Shown: positions 34,758-43,645 of the stretch, one piece after another
Layout of the letters: every line of letters begins with the position of its first letter
How positions within the stretch are numbered: the stretch's first letter is position 1
NCBI RefSeq assembly: GCF_018866325.1
Contig: NZ_CP076457.1
Span: 6,049,001 to 6,113,000 of the forward strand
Direction of reading: 5' to 3'
Origin: Streptomyces sp. YPW6
GTDB taxonomy: Bacteria; Actinomycetota; Actinomycetes; Streptomycetales; Streptomycetaceae
DNA length: 64,000 nucleotides
Position numbers and translations under genes: made by a program
Notes under the pieces: model-generated
The model's database searches: none
What the model saw: the letters and a program-made list of their open reading frames with translations, nothing else
Told to the model about the DNA's origin: nothing

Positions 34758-34921
34758 GAGGCGTACGTGCCGCGGAGGACGTGAACGCGCGGGGCGCGGT
34801 GGACGTACGCGCCGGAGGGAACCGGCCGGACGTGCCGGACGGGTTCCCCGTACGCGGTGTACGGGGTGTGTGGAACGGGTTTGACGTGCTGGACGTGTCT
34901 AAGGGGAGCGGCCTCAGGTGA
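34754..34921 (+). CDS. Possible 55-residue coupled ORF between ABC genes
   Basis: An open frame starts at a GTG overlapping the ATPase stop (GTGA) and ends in a TGA that overlaps the permease GTG (GTGA), filling the gap exactly. The product (MRGVRAAEDVNARGAV... ending SKGSGLR) is Val/Arg/Gly/Asp-rich with no membrane span and matches nothing I know. Third-position GC is somewhat lower than in neighbours (about 44 of 55 codons). It could be a real coupling peptide or a chance frame; an 8-bp hairpin (34846-34866) also lies in it. Confidence 0.35.
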   Translation: MRGVRAAEDVNARGAVDVRAGGNRPDVPDGFPVRGVRGVWNGFDVLDVSKGSGLR

Positions 34922-35760
34922 CGAGCATCATTCCGGCCGGGACCGCGGCGACGCGCACCCGGCCCGCGCCCGGCACCTCGGGCACCGGTCCCGCCCGCAC
35001 CGTCGCGGCGCCCCTCGCTCCGCGCGCCCGGCTGCTGCCCTCCCTGGCGGCGGTCTACCGCGCCCAGCTCTCCCGGGCCCGCGTCGCCCGGATTCCGCTG
35101 CTCTTCGTGGCGACCTTCCAGTCCGTCGGGATCATGATCCTGATGCGGGGCGTCGTGGACGGCGGCGCGGAGGCCCGTGCGGTGGTCGCGGGGTCCAGCG
35201 TCCTGGTCGTCGCGTTCGTCGCGCTCAACCTCCTCGCCCAGTACTTCGGCCAGCTGCGGGCCGGCGGCGGGCTCGACCACTACGCCACCCTGCCCGTGCC
35301 GCCCGCCGCGGTGGTGCTCGGGGCGGCCGCCGCGTACGCCTCGTTCACGGTGCCCGGCACGGTCTTCACCGCGATCACCGGAAGCGTGCTGTTCCAGCTG
35401 CCGATGACGCACCTGTGGGTGCTGGCCGCCGTCGTCCCGCTCTCCGGCGCCGCCCTGGCCGGACTCGGCGCGGCCCTCGGGCTGCTGGCCCCGCGTCCGG
35501 AGCTGGCGACCCTGCTGGGCCAGCTGGGCATGTCCGCCGCCCTGCTCCTCGGGGTCCTGCCCGCCGAGCGGCTCCCGGAGCCGGTGGGGTGGGCGCGCGA
35601 CCTGCTGCCCTCGACGTACGGGGTCGAGGCGCTGGCCCGGTCCTTCGACGCCCGCCCGGACTGGGGGGTCATCGCCTTCTTCCTCGCGGTCTGCGCGGCG
35701 GTGGGGGTGCTCTCGCTGGCCGTGGCGACGTGGGCGTACCGGCGGGCCGCCGTCCGGTAG
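34918..35760 (+). CDS. ABC transporter permease (ABC-2 type)
   Basis: 280 residues, GTG start after AAGGGGAGCGG. A Pro/Ala/Thr-rich cytoplasmic N-terminus of about 40 residues is followed by six membrane spans; the arrangement and the RDLLPSTYGVEALARSF loop are typical of DrrB-like ABC-2 permeases. It pairs with the ATPase gene upstream to form an exporter of unknown substrate. Confidence 0.88.
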   Translation: MTSIIPAGTAATRTRPAPGTSGTGPARTVAAPLAPRARLLPSLAAVYRAQLSRARVARIPLLFVATFQSVGIMILMRGVVDGGAEARAVVAGSSVLVVAFVALNLLAQYFGQLRAGGGLDHYATLPVPPAAVVLGAAAAYASFTVPGTVFTAITGSVLFQLPMTHLWVLAAVVPLSGAALAGLGAALGLLAPRPELATLLGQLGMSAALLLGVLPAERLPEPVGWARDLLPSTYGVEALARSFDARPDWGVIAFFLAVCAAVGVLSLAVATWAYRRAAVR

Positions 35761-35904
35761 GCCGCCGCACGGCACCGCTCGGTCGTCCCTCCGCTCCCTC
35801 CCGCCGCCCGCGTCCGCGCGCGGCCGGGCTCCCTCGGCCGTGTCCGGCCGGCCGTCCACGCCCCGGGTGCGGTATCCGGTGAGGCGCCGCACAGGGTGGC
35901 CTGG

Positions 35905-35910
35905 CACGAT
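35905..35910 (+). promoter_or_regulatory. -10-like element for leaderless transcript
   Basis: CACGAT, in TGGCACGATGG, ends six bases before the GTG at 35917. Confidence 0.4.
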
Positions 35911-35916
35911 GGCACG

Positions 35917-36633
35917 GTGACCGCACCTCTGACGCCGCCTCACCAGCCCGGCCCCCACGACCCCTGGCAGGCCCCGCCCTCGGGCTCCCGCCTCGCGTCC
36001 TCCCCGGACGACCCGGACACGGCCACCGAACTCCGGCAGGCCGCTGTCGTCGCCGTCCTGGTCGCGGTCTCGGGCATCGCCCTCGGGCTGCTGTGGCTGT
36101 GGCTCGCGCCGCGCGTTCCCCTGGTCTCCGACGACACGGCGGTCTTCCTCGAGAACAGCGAGGGCGAGGAGGCGATCGGCGCGGAGGGCACCTTCGTCCT
36201 GCTGGCCCTCGGCTTCGGCATGGTCTCGGCGGCCCTCGTCTTCTGGCGGCTGCGCCGCGGGGGCGTGTTCGTGGTCGTCGGCCTGGCACTGGGCGCGCTG
36301 CTCGCCTCGCTGATCGCGTGGCGGGTCGGCGTCTGGCTGGGGCCGTCCTCCGACGTGGTGGCGCGGGCCCGGGAGGCCGGGCAGGGCGTGACGTTCGACG
36401 CCCCGCTGGAGCTGCACACGGTGTGGGTGGCGGTGCTGGCGTGGCCGTTCGCGGCGATGGGGATCCACCTGCTGCTGACGGCGGCGTTCGGGCCGCGGGA
36501 CCCGGAGCCGGACTGGCCGGGGTACGCGGGGTACCACGACGGGCCGGTGCAGGGGCCCCTGGCGGGTCCGGCGTCCGGGGCTCCGTCGTCGCCGCCCGCG
36601 GGGGGTGCCGGGCCGGGCCGGGACCTGCCCTGA
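35917..36633 (+). CDS. DUF2567-like membrane protein
   Basis: 238 residues from the GTG at 35917 (MTAPLTPPHQPG); a GTG seven codons earlier is possible but the -10-like CACGAT suits the later start. A Pro-rich N-terminal stretch, then four spans with a conserved extracytoplasmic loop (LWLWLAPRVPLVSDDTAVFLE), and a Pro/Gly-rich tail. The pattern fits actinobacterial DUF2567-type proteins; function unknown. Convergent with the deacylase gene; about 150 bases between them show no strong feature. Confidence 0.75.
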   Translation: MTAPLTPPHQPGPHDPWQAPPSGSRLASSPDDPDTATELRQAAVVAVLVAVSGIALGLLWLWLAPRVPLVSDDTAVFLENSEGEEAIGAEGTFVLLALGFGMVSAALVFWRLRRGGVFVVVGLALGALLASLIAWRVGVWLGPSSDVVARAREAGQGVTFDAPLELHTVWVAVLAWPFAAMGIHLLLTAAFGPRDPEPDWPGYAGYHDGPVQGPLAGPASGAPSSPPAGGAGPGRDLP

Positions 36634-36782
36634 GGGCACGCCGGTTGTCGCAGGGGCACCCGCGGCGGGTCTCTTCCCCGGCCCGCGCCTTGCCGGGACA
36701 GGGCGCTCCACCCCGGACTCCGCTCCTCGGGCGCCGGGCGGGCCGGGCTCGGGGTTCGGGGCTCCGCTCCCCCCGGCGGGGC

Positions 36783-37286
36783 TCAGCCGCCCCGTGCGAT
36801 CTCCGCGAACGTGGCCCCCGTCAGCTCCGCGAGATCCGTCGCCGACAGTTCGACCTCCAGGCCCCGGCGTCCCGCCGAGACGCAGATCGTGGGGTGCGTC
36901 CGCGCCGACGCGTCCAGCACCGTGCGCAGGCGCTTGCGCTGGCCCAGTGGGGAGATGCCGCCCCGGACGTAGCCCGTCGTGCGTTCCGCCGCCGCCGGGT
37001 CCGCCATCGTGGCGCGCTTGCCGCCCACCGCCGCTGCCAGGGCCTTGAGGTCCAGGGAACCGGCCACCGGGACCACCGCGACCGTGAGGGCGCCGTCCAC
37101 CTCCGCCACCAGGGTCTTGAAGACCCGGTCGGGGGAGACGCCCAGGGCTTCGGCGGCCTCCTCGCCGTAGGACGGGGACGCCGGGTCGTGGTCGTAGGCG
37201 TGGACCGTGAACGCGGCGCCCGCCGCGGTCAGGGCGACCGTGGCGGGGGTACCGCCCTGCTGTTGTTTCCTGGGCTTCTTCGCCAA
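36783..37286 (-). CDS. ybaK: YbaK-family Cys-tRNA(Pro) deacylase
   Basis: 167 residues. YbaK/ProX editing domain: DPASPSYGEEAAEALGVSPDRVFKTLV holds the catalytic lysine, followed by AVVPVAGSLDLKALAAAVGGKRA and GYVRGGISPLGQRKRL, the family fingerprint. It hydrolyses Cys mischarged on tRNA-Pro. An N-terminal MAKKPRKQQQGG tail is basic. It begins 16 bases after the stop of the Lon-domain gene, so the two are probably cotranscribed. Confidence 0.92.
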   Translation of the reverse strand: MAKKPRKQQQGGTPATVALTAAGAAFTVHAYDHDPASPSYGEEAAEALGVSPDRVFKTLVAEVDGALTVAVVPVAGSLDLKALAAAVGGKRATMADPAAAERTTGYVRGGISPLGQRKRLRTVLDASARTHPTICVSAGRRGLEVELSATDLAELTGATFAEIARGG

Positions 37287-37302
37287 CGGGGGCCGGTCCT
37301 CG

Positions 37303-38061
37303 TCAGTTGGGGTGGGTGGGAGCCCGCGTCAGGTCCGTCGCGGGCAGCGAGGGCAGATGGCGGATGACCGCCGTCTCCTTGCGCAGCAGGGTCAGCTCCT
37401 CGCGCAGCCGGGTCGCGGTGTCCGGGGCCTGGAGCAGGCGCTGTCGGGTGGGGACGTCCAGGACCGTGGCCGCCGCGACCAGGTAGGAGATCACGGACGG
37501 GTCGTCGGGGAGGTCGGCGCCGGTCGCGAGCGAGCGTTCGCTCGCCCCCGCCAGCCGCTTCTGGTACGAGCGGAAGGCCCGCAGGACGCCCTCGGCCAGG
37601 GCTCCGGCCTCGTCGGCCTCGTCCCCGGCGGGCGGCTCCTCGGTCAGGTCCTCGACCTCGGCGGTCAGATACGGGCCGTCCGCCGCGACGGACAGCAGCC
37701 TGACCCGGGTGGTGCCGGTGGCCAGGACCTCGAAGCTGCCGTCGGGGCGCTCGCGGATCGTCGCCGCGTCGGCGATGCAGCCGACCCGGTGGAAGGTCTG
37801 GATCGGATCGGGGCCGAAGCCGTCCGCCGGAGCGCGCTCGGGGGGCGCGGCCGCCGGGTCCGGCATGCCGGTGGCCGTCGGGGCGATCTCGCGGCCGTCG
37901 CGGATCGCCACCACGACGAAGCGGCGAGGTTCGTCCTCGTCGCTCTTCAGCAGCTCCCGCATCATGGCGCGATATCGCTCTTCGAAGACGTTGAGCGGCA
38001 GCACCAGGCCGGGGAACAGCACCGCGTTGAGCGGGAAAAGGGGAAGGCGGGCGGTGGTCAC
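37303..38061 (-). CDS. Lon N-terminal-domain (LONSB) protein
   Basis: 252 residues from the GTG of MTTARLPLFPLNAVLFPG; longer in-frame extension upstream is rejected because the protein family starts at this motif and a TACGCT -10 hexamer (complement 38070-38075) lies eight bases before this GTG. The domain matches the substrate-recognition domain of Lon protease without the AAA or protease parts: PLNVFEERYRAMMRELL, GCIADAATIRERPDGSFEVLATGTTRVRLL in pieces. Stand-alone members are common in actinobacteria; role unknown. Confidence 0.88.
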   Translation of the reverse strand: MTTARLPLFPLNAVLFPGLVLPLNVFEERYRAMMRELLKSDEDEPRRFVVVAIRDGREIAPTATGMPDPAAAPPERAPADGFGPDPIQTFHRVGCIADAATIRERPDGSFEVLATGTTRVRLLSVAADGPYLTAEVEDLTEEPPAGDEADEAGALAEGVLRAFRSYQKRLAGASERSLATGADLPDDPSVISYLVAAATVLDVPTRQRLLQAPDTATRLREELTLLRKETAVIRHLPSLPATDLTRAPTHPN

Positions 38062-38066
38062 AACGC

Positions 38067-39107
38067 TCAAGCGTAATGGCCCCTGGGGCGGCCGTGACCG
38101 GCCCGGCCGCGCAGCGGGGTCAGGGAGGCCACCTGGAGGCGTGCGCCGTCCCGCGCGTCCAGGAACCTGCCGAGCGCGTCCTCGGACACCGACGACCACG
38201 GGAACGACGTCGCGTGCAGCCCGATCAGCTGGAACTGGTGCAGCGCCTCCGCCCAGCGGCCCCGGGCGAGCAGGACGTACGCGAGGAGGTTGCGGACCTC
38301 GGCCGGCCAGGGATCACCGGGCCGGTGGGCGGCCGAGAACGTGATCGCCAGGTCCGCCGCCGCGTCGATCCGCTCCTCCAGCACCGAGGTGGTCCGGCCC
38401 GCCGCCTGGGTGTCCAGGAGCAGCGCGAAGGCCGCCCGGACGGGCAGGGCCTGCACCAGGGAGTCGGGCAGCGCGTCCGCGGCGGCCTGCTCGGCGAAGT
38501 CGAAGCACTCGCGGTGCGAGCCGTACCAGGCGGCGGAGAGGTAGCGCAGCGCCGCCACATGGCAGCCGTAGTGGTGCGCGGAGCGCCGTACGGCCTGCTC
38601 CCACAGCGACTCGAAGGCGGTGTGCGTGGCGTGGGTGCCGCGCGCGTGGTCCAGGGCGAGACGCCACGGCACGGGGTCGCGCGGGTCCGCGTCGGCGGCC
38701 GCGGTGATCAGCGGGCCGACCTCGCGGAGGTGCTCCGCGCGGGCGGGCGACTCCCAGGCCCGGCGGACCGACAGCTCCGCCTTGACCAGCAGCGCGTCCG
38801 GGTCGCGGGGGGCGGCGGCCAGCCAGTCGACGAGCCAGTCGTCCCGCCCGCGGGCGAAGGCGACGAGCCGGCCGAGATAGCGGTCCCGGTTCTCCCAGTC
38901 GGCGGCGTCCCGAGTGGCGGCGAGCAGCTTGGCGGCCGGCCCGTGGTCGCCCAGCGCAGCGGCGACCAGCGCGGGGGAGAGCCGCTCGTCGGGGGCGTCG
39001 AGCAGCACCGCGTCATCCGCGGACAGGCCGGCGGACAGCGGCGGGCTGTGCCGGACCATGCGCGCGGTACTGAGCAGAGCGCGAAGGAAAGCCATGGTGC
39101 AGACCAT
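38067..39107 (-). CDS. Helical-repeat (TPR-like) protein of unknown function
   Basis: 346 residues from the ATG at 39107 (MVCTMAFLRALLST); the ATG four codons later is equally possible. Rich in Ala, Leu, Arg and Trp, with successive helix pairs such as VPWRLALDHARGTHATHTAFESLWEQAV and WAEALHQFQLIGLHATSFPW that look like degenerate tetratricopeptide repeats. No catalytic motif or signal peptide. Related proteins occur next to the his operon in Streptomyces, as far as I recall without known function. Only five bases separate it from the Lon-domain start codon. Confidence 0.75.
   Translation of the reverse strand: MVCTMAFLRALLSTARMVRHSPPLSAGLSADDAVLLDAPDERLSPALVAAALGDHGPAAKLLAATRDAADWENRDRYLGRLVAFARGRDDWLVDWLAAAPRDPDALLVKAELSVRRAWESPARAEHLREVGPLITAAADADPRDPVPWRLALDHARGTHATHTAFESLWEQAVRRSAHHYGCHVAALRYLSAAWYGSHRECFDFAEQAAADALPDSLVQALPVRAAFALLLDTQAAGRTTSVLEERIDAAADLAITFSAAHRPGDPWPAEVRNLLAYVLLARGRWAEALHQFQLIGLHATSFPWSSVSEDALGRFLDARDGARLQVASLTPLRGRAGHGRPRGHYA
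38070..38075 (-). promoter_or_regulatory. -10 element for leaderless Lon-domain transcript
   Basis: TACGCT on the minus strand, ending eight bases before the GTG at 38061. It falls near the 3' end of the preceding minus-strand gene. Confidence 0.4.
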
Positions 39108-39161
39108 TGAAAAGCGCTGGTGAGGAGCGCGCCAGAGGCGAGCTGTGAAGCTTCTGTGCCG

Positions 39162-39190
39162 AGTGGAGGGGTTGTATCGGGCTCGGTCAA
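39162..39190 (-). promoter_or_regulatory. Candidate promoter for the helical-repeat gene
   Basis: On the minus strand TTGACC (complement 39185-39190) and TCCACT (complement 39162-39167) are 17 bases apart, about 55 bases before the start codon. Confidence 0.4.
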
Positions 39191-39372
39191 GAAAGGGCAA
39201 AGGAAAGGCTCGCAGCTGGCTTGATTGCGACCACTCGGGAGCCCCATCCGTCCCTGTGGTCACCGAGCCCGGCGACGGAAGGGGCCCGGCCTCCGACCGC
39301 CGGTACCGCACGGTGGCGGCTTGCGCCTCCGTCCCCGTACGGCCTCCGCCCCCGTCCGTCCCGTCGCCCCGG

Positions 39373-40974
39373 TCAGCCCCGGCGCAGCATCCGCGAGGCG
39401 CCCGCCGCCACCGTGGTGGCCAGAACCCACCCCACCAGCACCAGGCCGGCCGCGGCCCACTGCCAGGCGTCCTCCATCCGCCAGTAGCCGTCCTGCCCGA
39501 GGTTGATCACCGGGATCAGCAGATCCAGCGCGTACAGGGCGGGGTTCCACTGGGGATGCTCGTCGCCCTTGACCGACGGCGGGGCGTGCTGCGCGAACGC
39601 CGCCGTACCCGCCGCCCACAGCACCGCCATCCACACCGCGGCCCGCCCCGGCCGGTAGCCGTACGCCACCGTCCAGTCCTGGAGGTACCCCCAGGCCTTC
39701 GCGGCGGGCGGCAGCGTCTCGCGGCGGCGGCGCTGCTTGGCGAGCAGCACCTCGCGCGCGTCCGCGTCCTCCCCGCAGCTGCGCATCACCGCGGCCAGGC
39801 GCTCGTACGGCTCGGGGACGTACTCCGGGGTCGCGGCCTGCACCCACTCCAGCCGCCGGGAGAGCGGGAAGTGGCCGTAGGGGACGAGGTTCTCGTAGAC
39901 GAAGCCGCCCATCGCCAGGCCCCCGGGGCCCGGCCAGCTCGTCGACAGGTCGATCAGCGTCACCACCTTCGCGCCGTTCAGCACGACCCGCCCCTCTTCC
40001 GGGCGCTCCGCGTTGAACCGCAGCTCCGGCGTGACGATCCGGCGCAGCGACAGCTCCTCCTGGCGGGTCATCGTGAACCGGGCCTTGTGCAGGTCCACCG
40101 CGTCCCCGAAACGCCCGTCGTCCAGCCGCACCCCGCCCTTGCTCTCGAAGATCTGCGAGCGGGTGCCGCGCGCCGGGGTCGGGGCGTAGACCACGCCGTA
40201 CGGGGGAGTGGTGCCCTGGTTCCCCGTGTCGACGCTCACCCACGCCTCGGTCATGTAGAGCGTGCGCTCCACCGTCAGCTGCGGGGCGTTCAGCGCGCGC
40301 CGGTCCTCCGCCGCGCGCAGCCGGCTGCCGCGCAGGCTCAGCGAACCGCCCACCTTCGCCCCGCGCAGGCTCAGCTCGCCCAGCGTCTCGATCATCTCGG
40401 CCTGGAGGTCCTGCGCGACCGTCATGCCGTCCCCGACGACGGCCCGCCCGTGCCGGTCCGGGCCGACGCTGAGCTGGTTGATCAGGAGATCCGTGCCGAT
40501 CTGGGCGTCGGTCAGCCGGATGCCCCGGTCGACCCGGCAGCGCGGCAGATGCAGATCGCCCTCGGTCTGCAGCCGCGCGGCCTCCAGCCGGGGCAGCGCG
40601 CAGCCCACCAGCCGCAACGTCGTGAAGTGGCACTCCGGCAGCACCACCTCCTGCTCGAAACGGCAGCCGGTCAGCTCCACGTACGGGGAGACCCGCCCGC
40701 CCGCCAGATCCAGCTTCCCGGTGATCCGCACCCCCCGGAGCTTCAGCGCCGCCACCCGGCCGGGCCGGGCCGGCGGCCCGGCCAGCAGCAGCCGCGCCAC
40801 CGTGCGCGCGCCGACGCTCCGCTCGGGCCCCCACGTCTGCGGGGTGAACGGGTCGTTGCGGGCCGTGTCGTAGGTGCGTAAGTCGTAGGTGGTCCCGTTG
40901 CGGAAGGACTGCCACATGCCCAGCTCCGCTGCGCTGAGGCCGTCCGGGATGTCGCCTTCGTGCGGCTCGGTCAC
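39373..40974 (-). CDS. Large membrane-anchored protein with beta-helix-like repeats
   Basis: 533 residues from the GTG preceded by GGAGGGAGCGG; an upstream in-frame ATG is less well supported. The first 340 residues contain irregular repeats of about 20 residues (LKLRGVRITGKLDLAGGRV, LSLRGAKVGGSLSLRGSRL, PQLTVERTLYM), reminiscent of pentapeptide or right-handed beta-helix proteins. The C-terminal third carries two or three hydrophobic segments (AAVWMAVLWAAGTAAFAQH, then WQWAAAGLVLVGWVLATTVAAG). Homologues are annotated as membrane-associated oxidoreductases, but I see no nucleotide or metal site to support that. Divergent from hisD. Confidence 0.78.
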   Translation of the reverse strand: MTEPHEGDIPDGLSAAELGMWQSFRNGTTYDLRTYDTARNDPFTPQTWGPERSVGARTVARLLLAGPPARPGRVAALKLRGVRITGKLDLAGGRVSPYVELTGCRFEQEVVLPECHFTTLRLVGCALPRLEAARLQTEGDLHLPRCRVDRGIRLTDAQIGTDLLINQLSVGPDRHGRAVVGDGMTVAQDLQAEMIETLGELSLRGAKVGGSLSLRGSRLRAAEDRRALNAPQLTVERTLYMTEAWVSVDTGNQGTTPPYGVVYAPTPARGTRSQIFESKGGVRLDDGRFGDAVDLHKARFTMTRQEELSLRRIVTPELRFNAERPEEGRVVLNGAKVVTLIDLSTSWPGPGGLAMGGFVYENLVPYGHFPLSRRLEWVQAATPEYVPEPYERLAAVMRSCGEDADAREVLLAKQRRRRETLPPAAKAWGYLQDWTVAYGYRPGRAAVWMAVLWAAGTAAFAQHAPPSVKGDEHPQWNPALYALDLLIPVINLGQDGYWRMEDAWQWAAAGLVLVGWVLATTVAAGASRMLRRG

Positions 40975-41113
40975 GGCCGCTCCCTCCGTGCACGCATGCT
41001 GTGGTGCTTCCGCCATGCCCTCGTGGGCACACATGCCGTAGAGCCGTTATGCCCTGGTGTGACGCCGTGGAAGCCCGAGGTCAGCGGTGACAGCCGGACA
41101 TGGCCGAGACACA

Positions 41114-41165
41114 TATCAGCCAGTGGTACGGACGGCCGGTATCAGCCAGTGATACGGGCGACCGG
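41114..41165 (+). repeat. Two tandem 26-bp repeats upstream of hisD
   Basis: Units at 41114-41139 and 41140-41165 share TATCAGCCAGTG and most of the rest. The second contains the inverted repeat GTATCAGCCAGTGATAC (41139-41155). They end about 30 bases before the hisD start, where an operator would be expected. Confidence 0.75.
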
Positions 41166-41183
41166 CCGCCCGGAGCGGTCTGA

Positions 41184-41189
41184 GAGAAT
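41184..41189 (+). promoter_or_regulatory. -10 element for hisD (leaderless)
   Basis: GAGAAT ends six bases before the hisD GTG, which has no ribosome-binding site. The 26-bp repeats cover the -35 region. Confidence 0.45.
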
Positions 41190-41195
41190 TGCCGT

Positions 41196-42518
41196 GTGAT
41201 CTCTCGAATCGACCTGCGCGGCGACGCCCTCCCCGAGGGCGGAGCCCTGCGCGACCTGCTGCCCCGTGCCGAGTTCGACGTGGAAGCCGCCCTGGAGACG
41301 GTGCGGCCCATCTGCGAGGACGTACGCCATCGTGGCTCCGCGGCAGTGATCGATTGGGGAGCGAAGCTCGACGGTGTCCGGATCGAGTCGGTCAGGGTGC
41401 CCGCCGACGCCCTGGCGAAGGCCCTCAAGGAGCTGGACCCCGCCGTCCGCGCCGCGCTGGAGGAGTCCATCCGCCGCGCCCGCCTCGTCCACCGCGAGCA
41501 GCGCCGCACCACCCACACCACCCAGGTCGTCCCCGGCGGCACCGTCACCGAGAAGTGGGTCCCCGTCGAGCGTGTCGGCCTCTACGTCCCCGGCGGCCGC
41601 TCGGTCTACCCCTCCTCCGTCGTGATGAACGTCGTCCCGGCCCAGGAGGCGGGCGTCGAGGGCGTCGCCGTCGCCTCCCCGCCGCAGAAGGACTTCGGCG
41701 GCCTCCCGCACCCCACGATCCTCGCCGCCTGCGCCCTGCTCGGCGTGGACGAGGTGTACGCGGCCGGCGGCGCCCAGGCCGTCGCGATGTTCGCGTACGG
41801 CACCGAGGACTGCTCACCGGTCAACCTGGTCACCGGCCCCGGCAACATCTACGTCGCCGCCGCCAAGCGCCTCCTCAAGGGCCGCATCGGCATCGACGCC
41901 GAGGCCGGGCCCACCGAGATCGCGATCCTCGCCGACGCCACCGCCGACCCGGTGCACGTCGCCGCCGACCTGATCAGCCAGGCCGAGCACGACCCGATGG
42001 CCGCCGCCGTCCTGGTCACCGACTCCGCGGAGCTGGCCACCGCCACCGAGGCGGAGCTGACCGGGCAGGTCGCCGCCACCAAGCACGTCACCGACCGCAT
42101 CGAGCCCGCGCTCGCCGGCCGCCAGTCCGCGATCGTCCTGGTCTCCTCGGTCGAGGACGGCCTCAAGGTCGTCGACGCGTACGGCGCCGAGCACCTGGAG
42201 ATCCAGACCGCCGACGCCGCCGCCGTCGCCGACCGGGTCCGCAACGCCGGAGCGGTCTTCGTCGGCCCCTGGGCCCCCGTCTCGCTCGGCGACTACTGCG
42301 CGGGCTCCAACCACGTCCTGCCCACCGGCGGCTGCGCCTGCCACTCCTCGGGCCTGTCCGTGCAGTCCTTCCTGCGCGGCATCCACATCGTCGACTACAC
42401 CCGCGACGCGCTCGCCGAGGTCACCCACCATGTCGTGACCCTCGCCGAGGCGGAGGACCTCCCCGCCCACGGCGCCGCGTTGAAGGCAAGGTTCGGCTGG
42501 AAGGTCCCGCAGCAGTGA
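41196..42518 (+). CDS. hisD: Histidinol dehydrogenase HisD
   Basis: Last enzyme of histidine synthesis, oxidising L-histidinol to L-histidine with two NAD+. 440 residues, GTG start. Signature regions: GLYVPGGRSVYPSSVVMNVVPA, TGPGNIYVAAAKR, EAGPTEIAILAD, the zinc-ligand stretch ISQAEHDPMAAAV, and NHVLPTGGCACHSSGLSV near the C-terminus. First gene of the his operon. Its TGA overlaps the GTG of hisC. Confidence 0.97.
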   Translation: MISRIDLRGDALPEGGALRDLLPRAEFDVEAALETVRPICEDVRHRGSAAVIDWGAKLDGVRIESVRVPADALAKALKELDPAVRAALEESIRRARLVHREQRRTTHTTQVVPGGTVTEKWVPVERVGLYVPGGRSVYPSSVVMNVVPAQEAGVEGVAVASPPQKDFGGLPHPTILAACALLGVDEVYAAGGAQAVAMFAYGTEDCSPVNLVTGPGNIYVAAAKRLLKGRIGIDAEAGPTEIAILADATADPVHVAADLISQAEHDPMAAAVLVTDSAELATATEAELTGQVAATKHVTDRIEPALAGRQSAIVLVSSVEDGLKVVDAYGAEHLEIQTADAAAVADRVRNAGAVFVGPWAPVSLGDYCAGSNHVLPTGGCACHSSGLSVQSFLRGIHIVDYTRDALAEVTHHVVTLAEAEDLPAHGAALKARFGWKVPQQ

Positions 42519-43645
42519 CGAACGGCAGCACCACCCCCCGTAACCCCTGGGACGAACTCCCCATCCGCGACGAACTGCGCGGCCAGTCCCCGTACGGGGC
42601 GCCCCAGCTCGACGTCCCCGTACGCCTCAACACCAACGAGAACCCCTACCCGCTCCCCGAAGCCCTGGTCGAGCGGATCGCCGAGCGGGTCCGCGAGGCC
42701 GCCCGCGACCTCAACCGCTACCCCGACCGGGACGCCGTCGAGCTGCGCACCGAGCTGGCCCGCTACCTGACCCGCACCGCCGGGCACCAGGTGACCGCCG
42801 CCCACGTCTGGGCCGCCAACGGCTCCAACGAGGTCCTCCAGCAACTGCTCCAGACCTTCGGCGGGCCCGGCCGCACCGCCATCGGCTTCGAACCCTCGTA
42901 CTCCATGCACGCCCTGATCTCCCGGGGCACCGGCACCGGCTGGATCTCCGGGCCGCGCAGGGACGACTTCACCATCGACGTCGGGGCCGCCCGCGCCGCC
43001 ATCGCCGAGCAGCGCCCCGAGGTCGTCTTCATCACCTCGCCCAACAACCCCACCGGCACCGCCGTCGAGGCCGAGACCGTCCTCGCCCTGTACGACGCCG
43101 CCCAGGCCGCCGGGCCGTCGATCGTCGTCGTCGACGAGGCGTACGGAGAGTTCAGCCACCGCCCCTCGCTGCTCCCGCTGATCGAGGGCCGCCGCAACCT
43201 GATCGTCTCCCGGACCATGTCCAAGGCGTTCGGCGCGGCCGGGCTGCGCCTGGGCTACCTCGCCGCCGACCCGGCCGTCGTCGACGCGGTCCAGCTGGTC
43301 CGGCTCCCGTACCACCTCTCCTCGATCACCCAGGCCACCGCGCTCGCCGCCCTGGAGCACACCGATACGCTGCTGGGGTACGTCGCGCAGCTCAAGAGCG
43401 AACGCGACCGGCTGGTGGCCGAGCTGCGCGCCACCGGCTACGAGGTCACCGACTCGGACGCCAACTTCGTCCAGTTCGGCCGCTTCGACGACAGCCACGC
43501 CGTCTGGCAGCGGATCCTCGACAAGGGCGTCCTGGTCCGGGACAACGGCGTACCGGGCTGGCTGCGGGTCACCGCGGGCACCCCGGCAGAGAACGACGCG
43601 TTCCTCGATGCGGTACGCGAACTCAAGAAGGAGCACGACGCATGA
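42515..43645 (+). CDS. hisC: Histidinol-phosphate aminotransferase HisC
   Basis: PLP-dependent class I/II aminotransferase converting imidazole-acetol phosphate to histidinol phosphate. GTG at 42515 overlaps the hisD stop; 376 residues. LNTNENPYPLP and GSNEVLQQLLQTF near the N-terminus, ITSPNNPTGTAV, VVDEAYGEF, and the PLP lysine in SRTMSKAFGAAGLRLGY (about residue 241) define the family. The stop overlaps the hisB start (ATGA). Confidence 0.96.
   Translation: MTNGSTTPRNPWDELPIRDELRGQSPYGAPQLDVPVRLNTNENPYPLPEALVERIAERVREAARDLNRYPDRDAVELRTELARYLTRTAGHQVTAAHVWAANGSNEVLQQLLQTFGGPGRTAIGFEPSYSMHALISRGTGTGWISGPRRDDFTIDVGAARAAIAEQRPEVVFITSPNNPTGTAVEAETVLALYDAAQAAGPSIVVVDEAYGEFSHRPSLLPLIEGRRNLIVSRTMSKAFGAAGLRLGYLAADPAVVDAVQLVRLPYHLSSITQATALAALEHTDTLLGYVAQLKSERDRLVAELRATGYEVTDSDANFVQFGRFDDSHAVWQRILDKGVLVRDNGVPGWLRVTAGTPAENDAFLDAVRELKKEHDA

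Noticed and set aside
36634..36782. Possible small gene between DUF2567-like and YbaK genes
   Set aside because: Open frames exist but none has a ribosome-binding site or distinctive composition.
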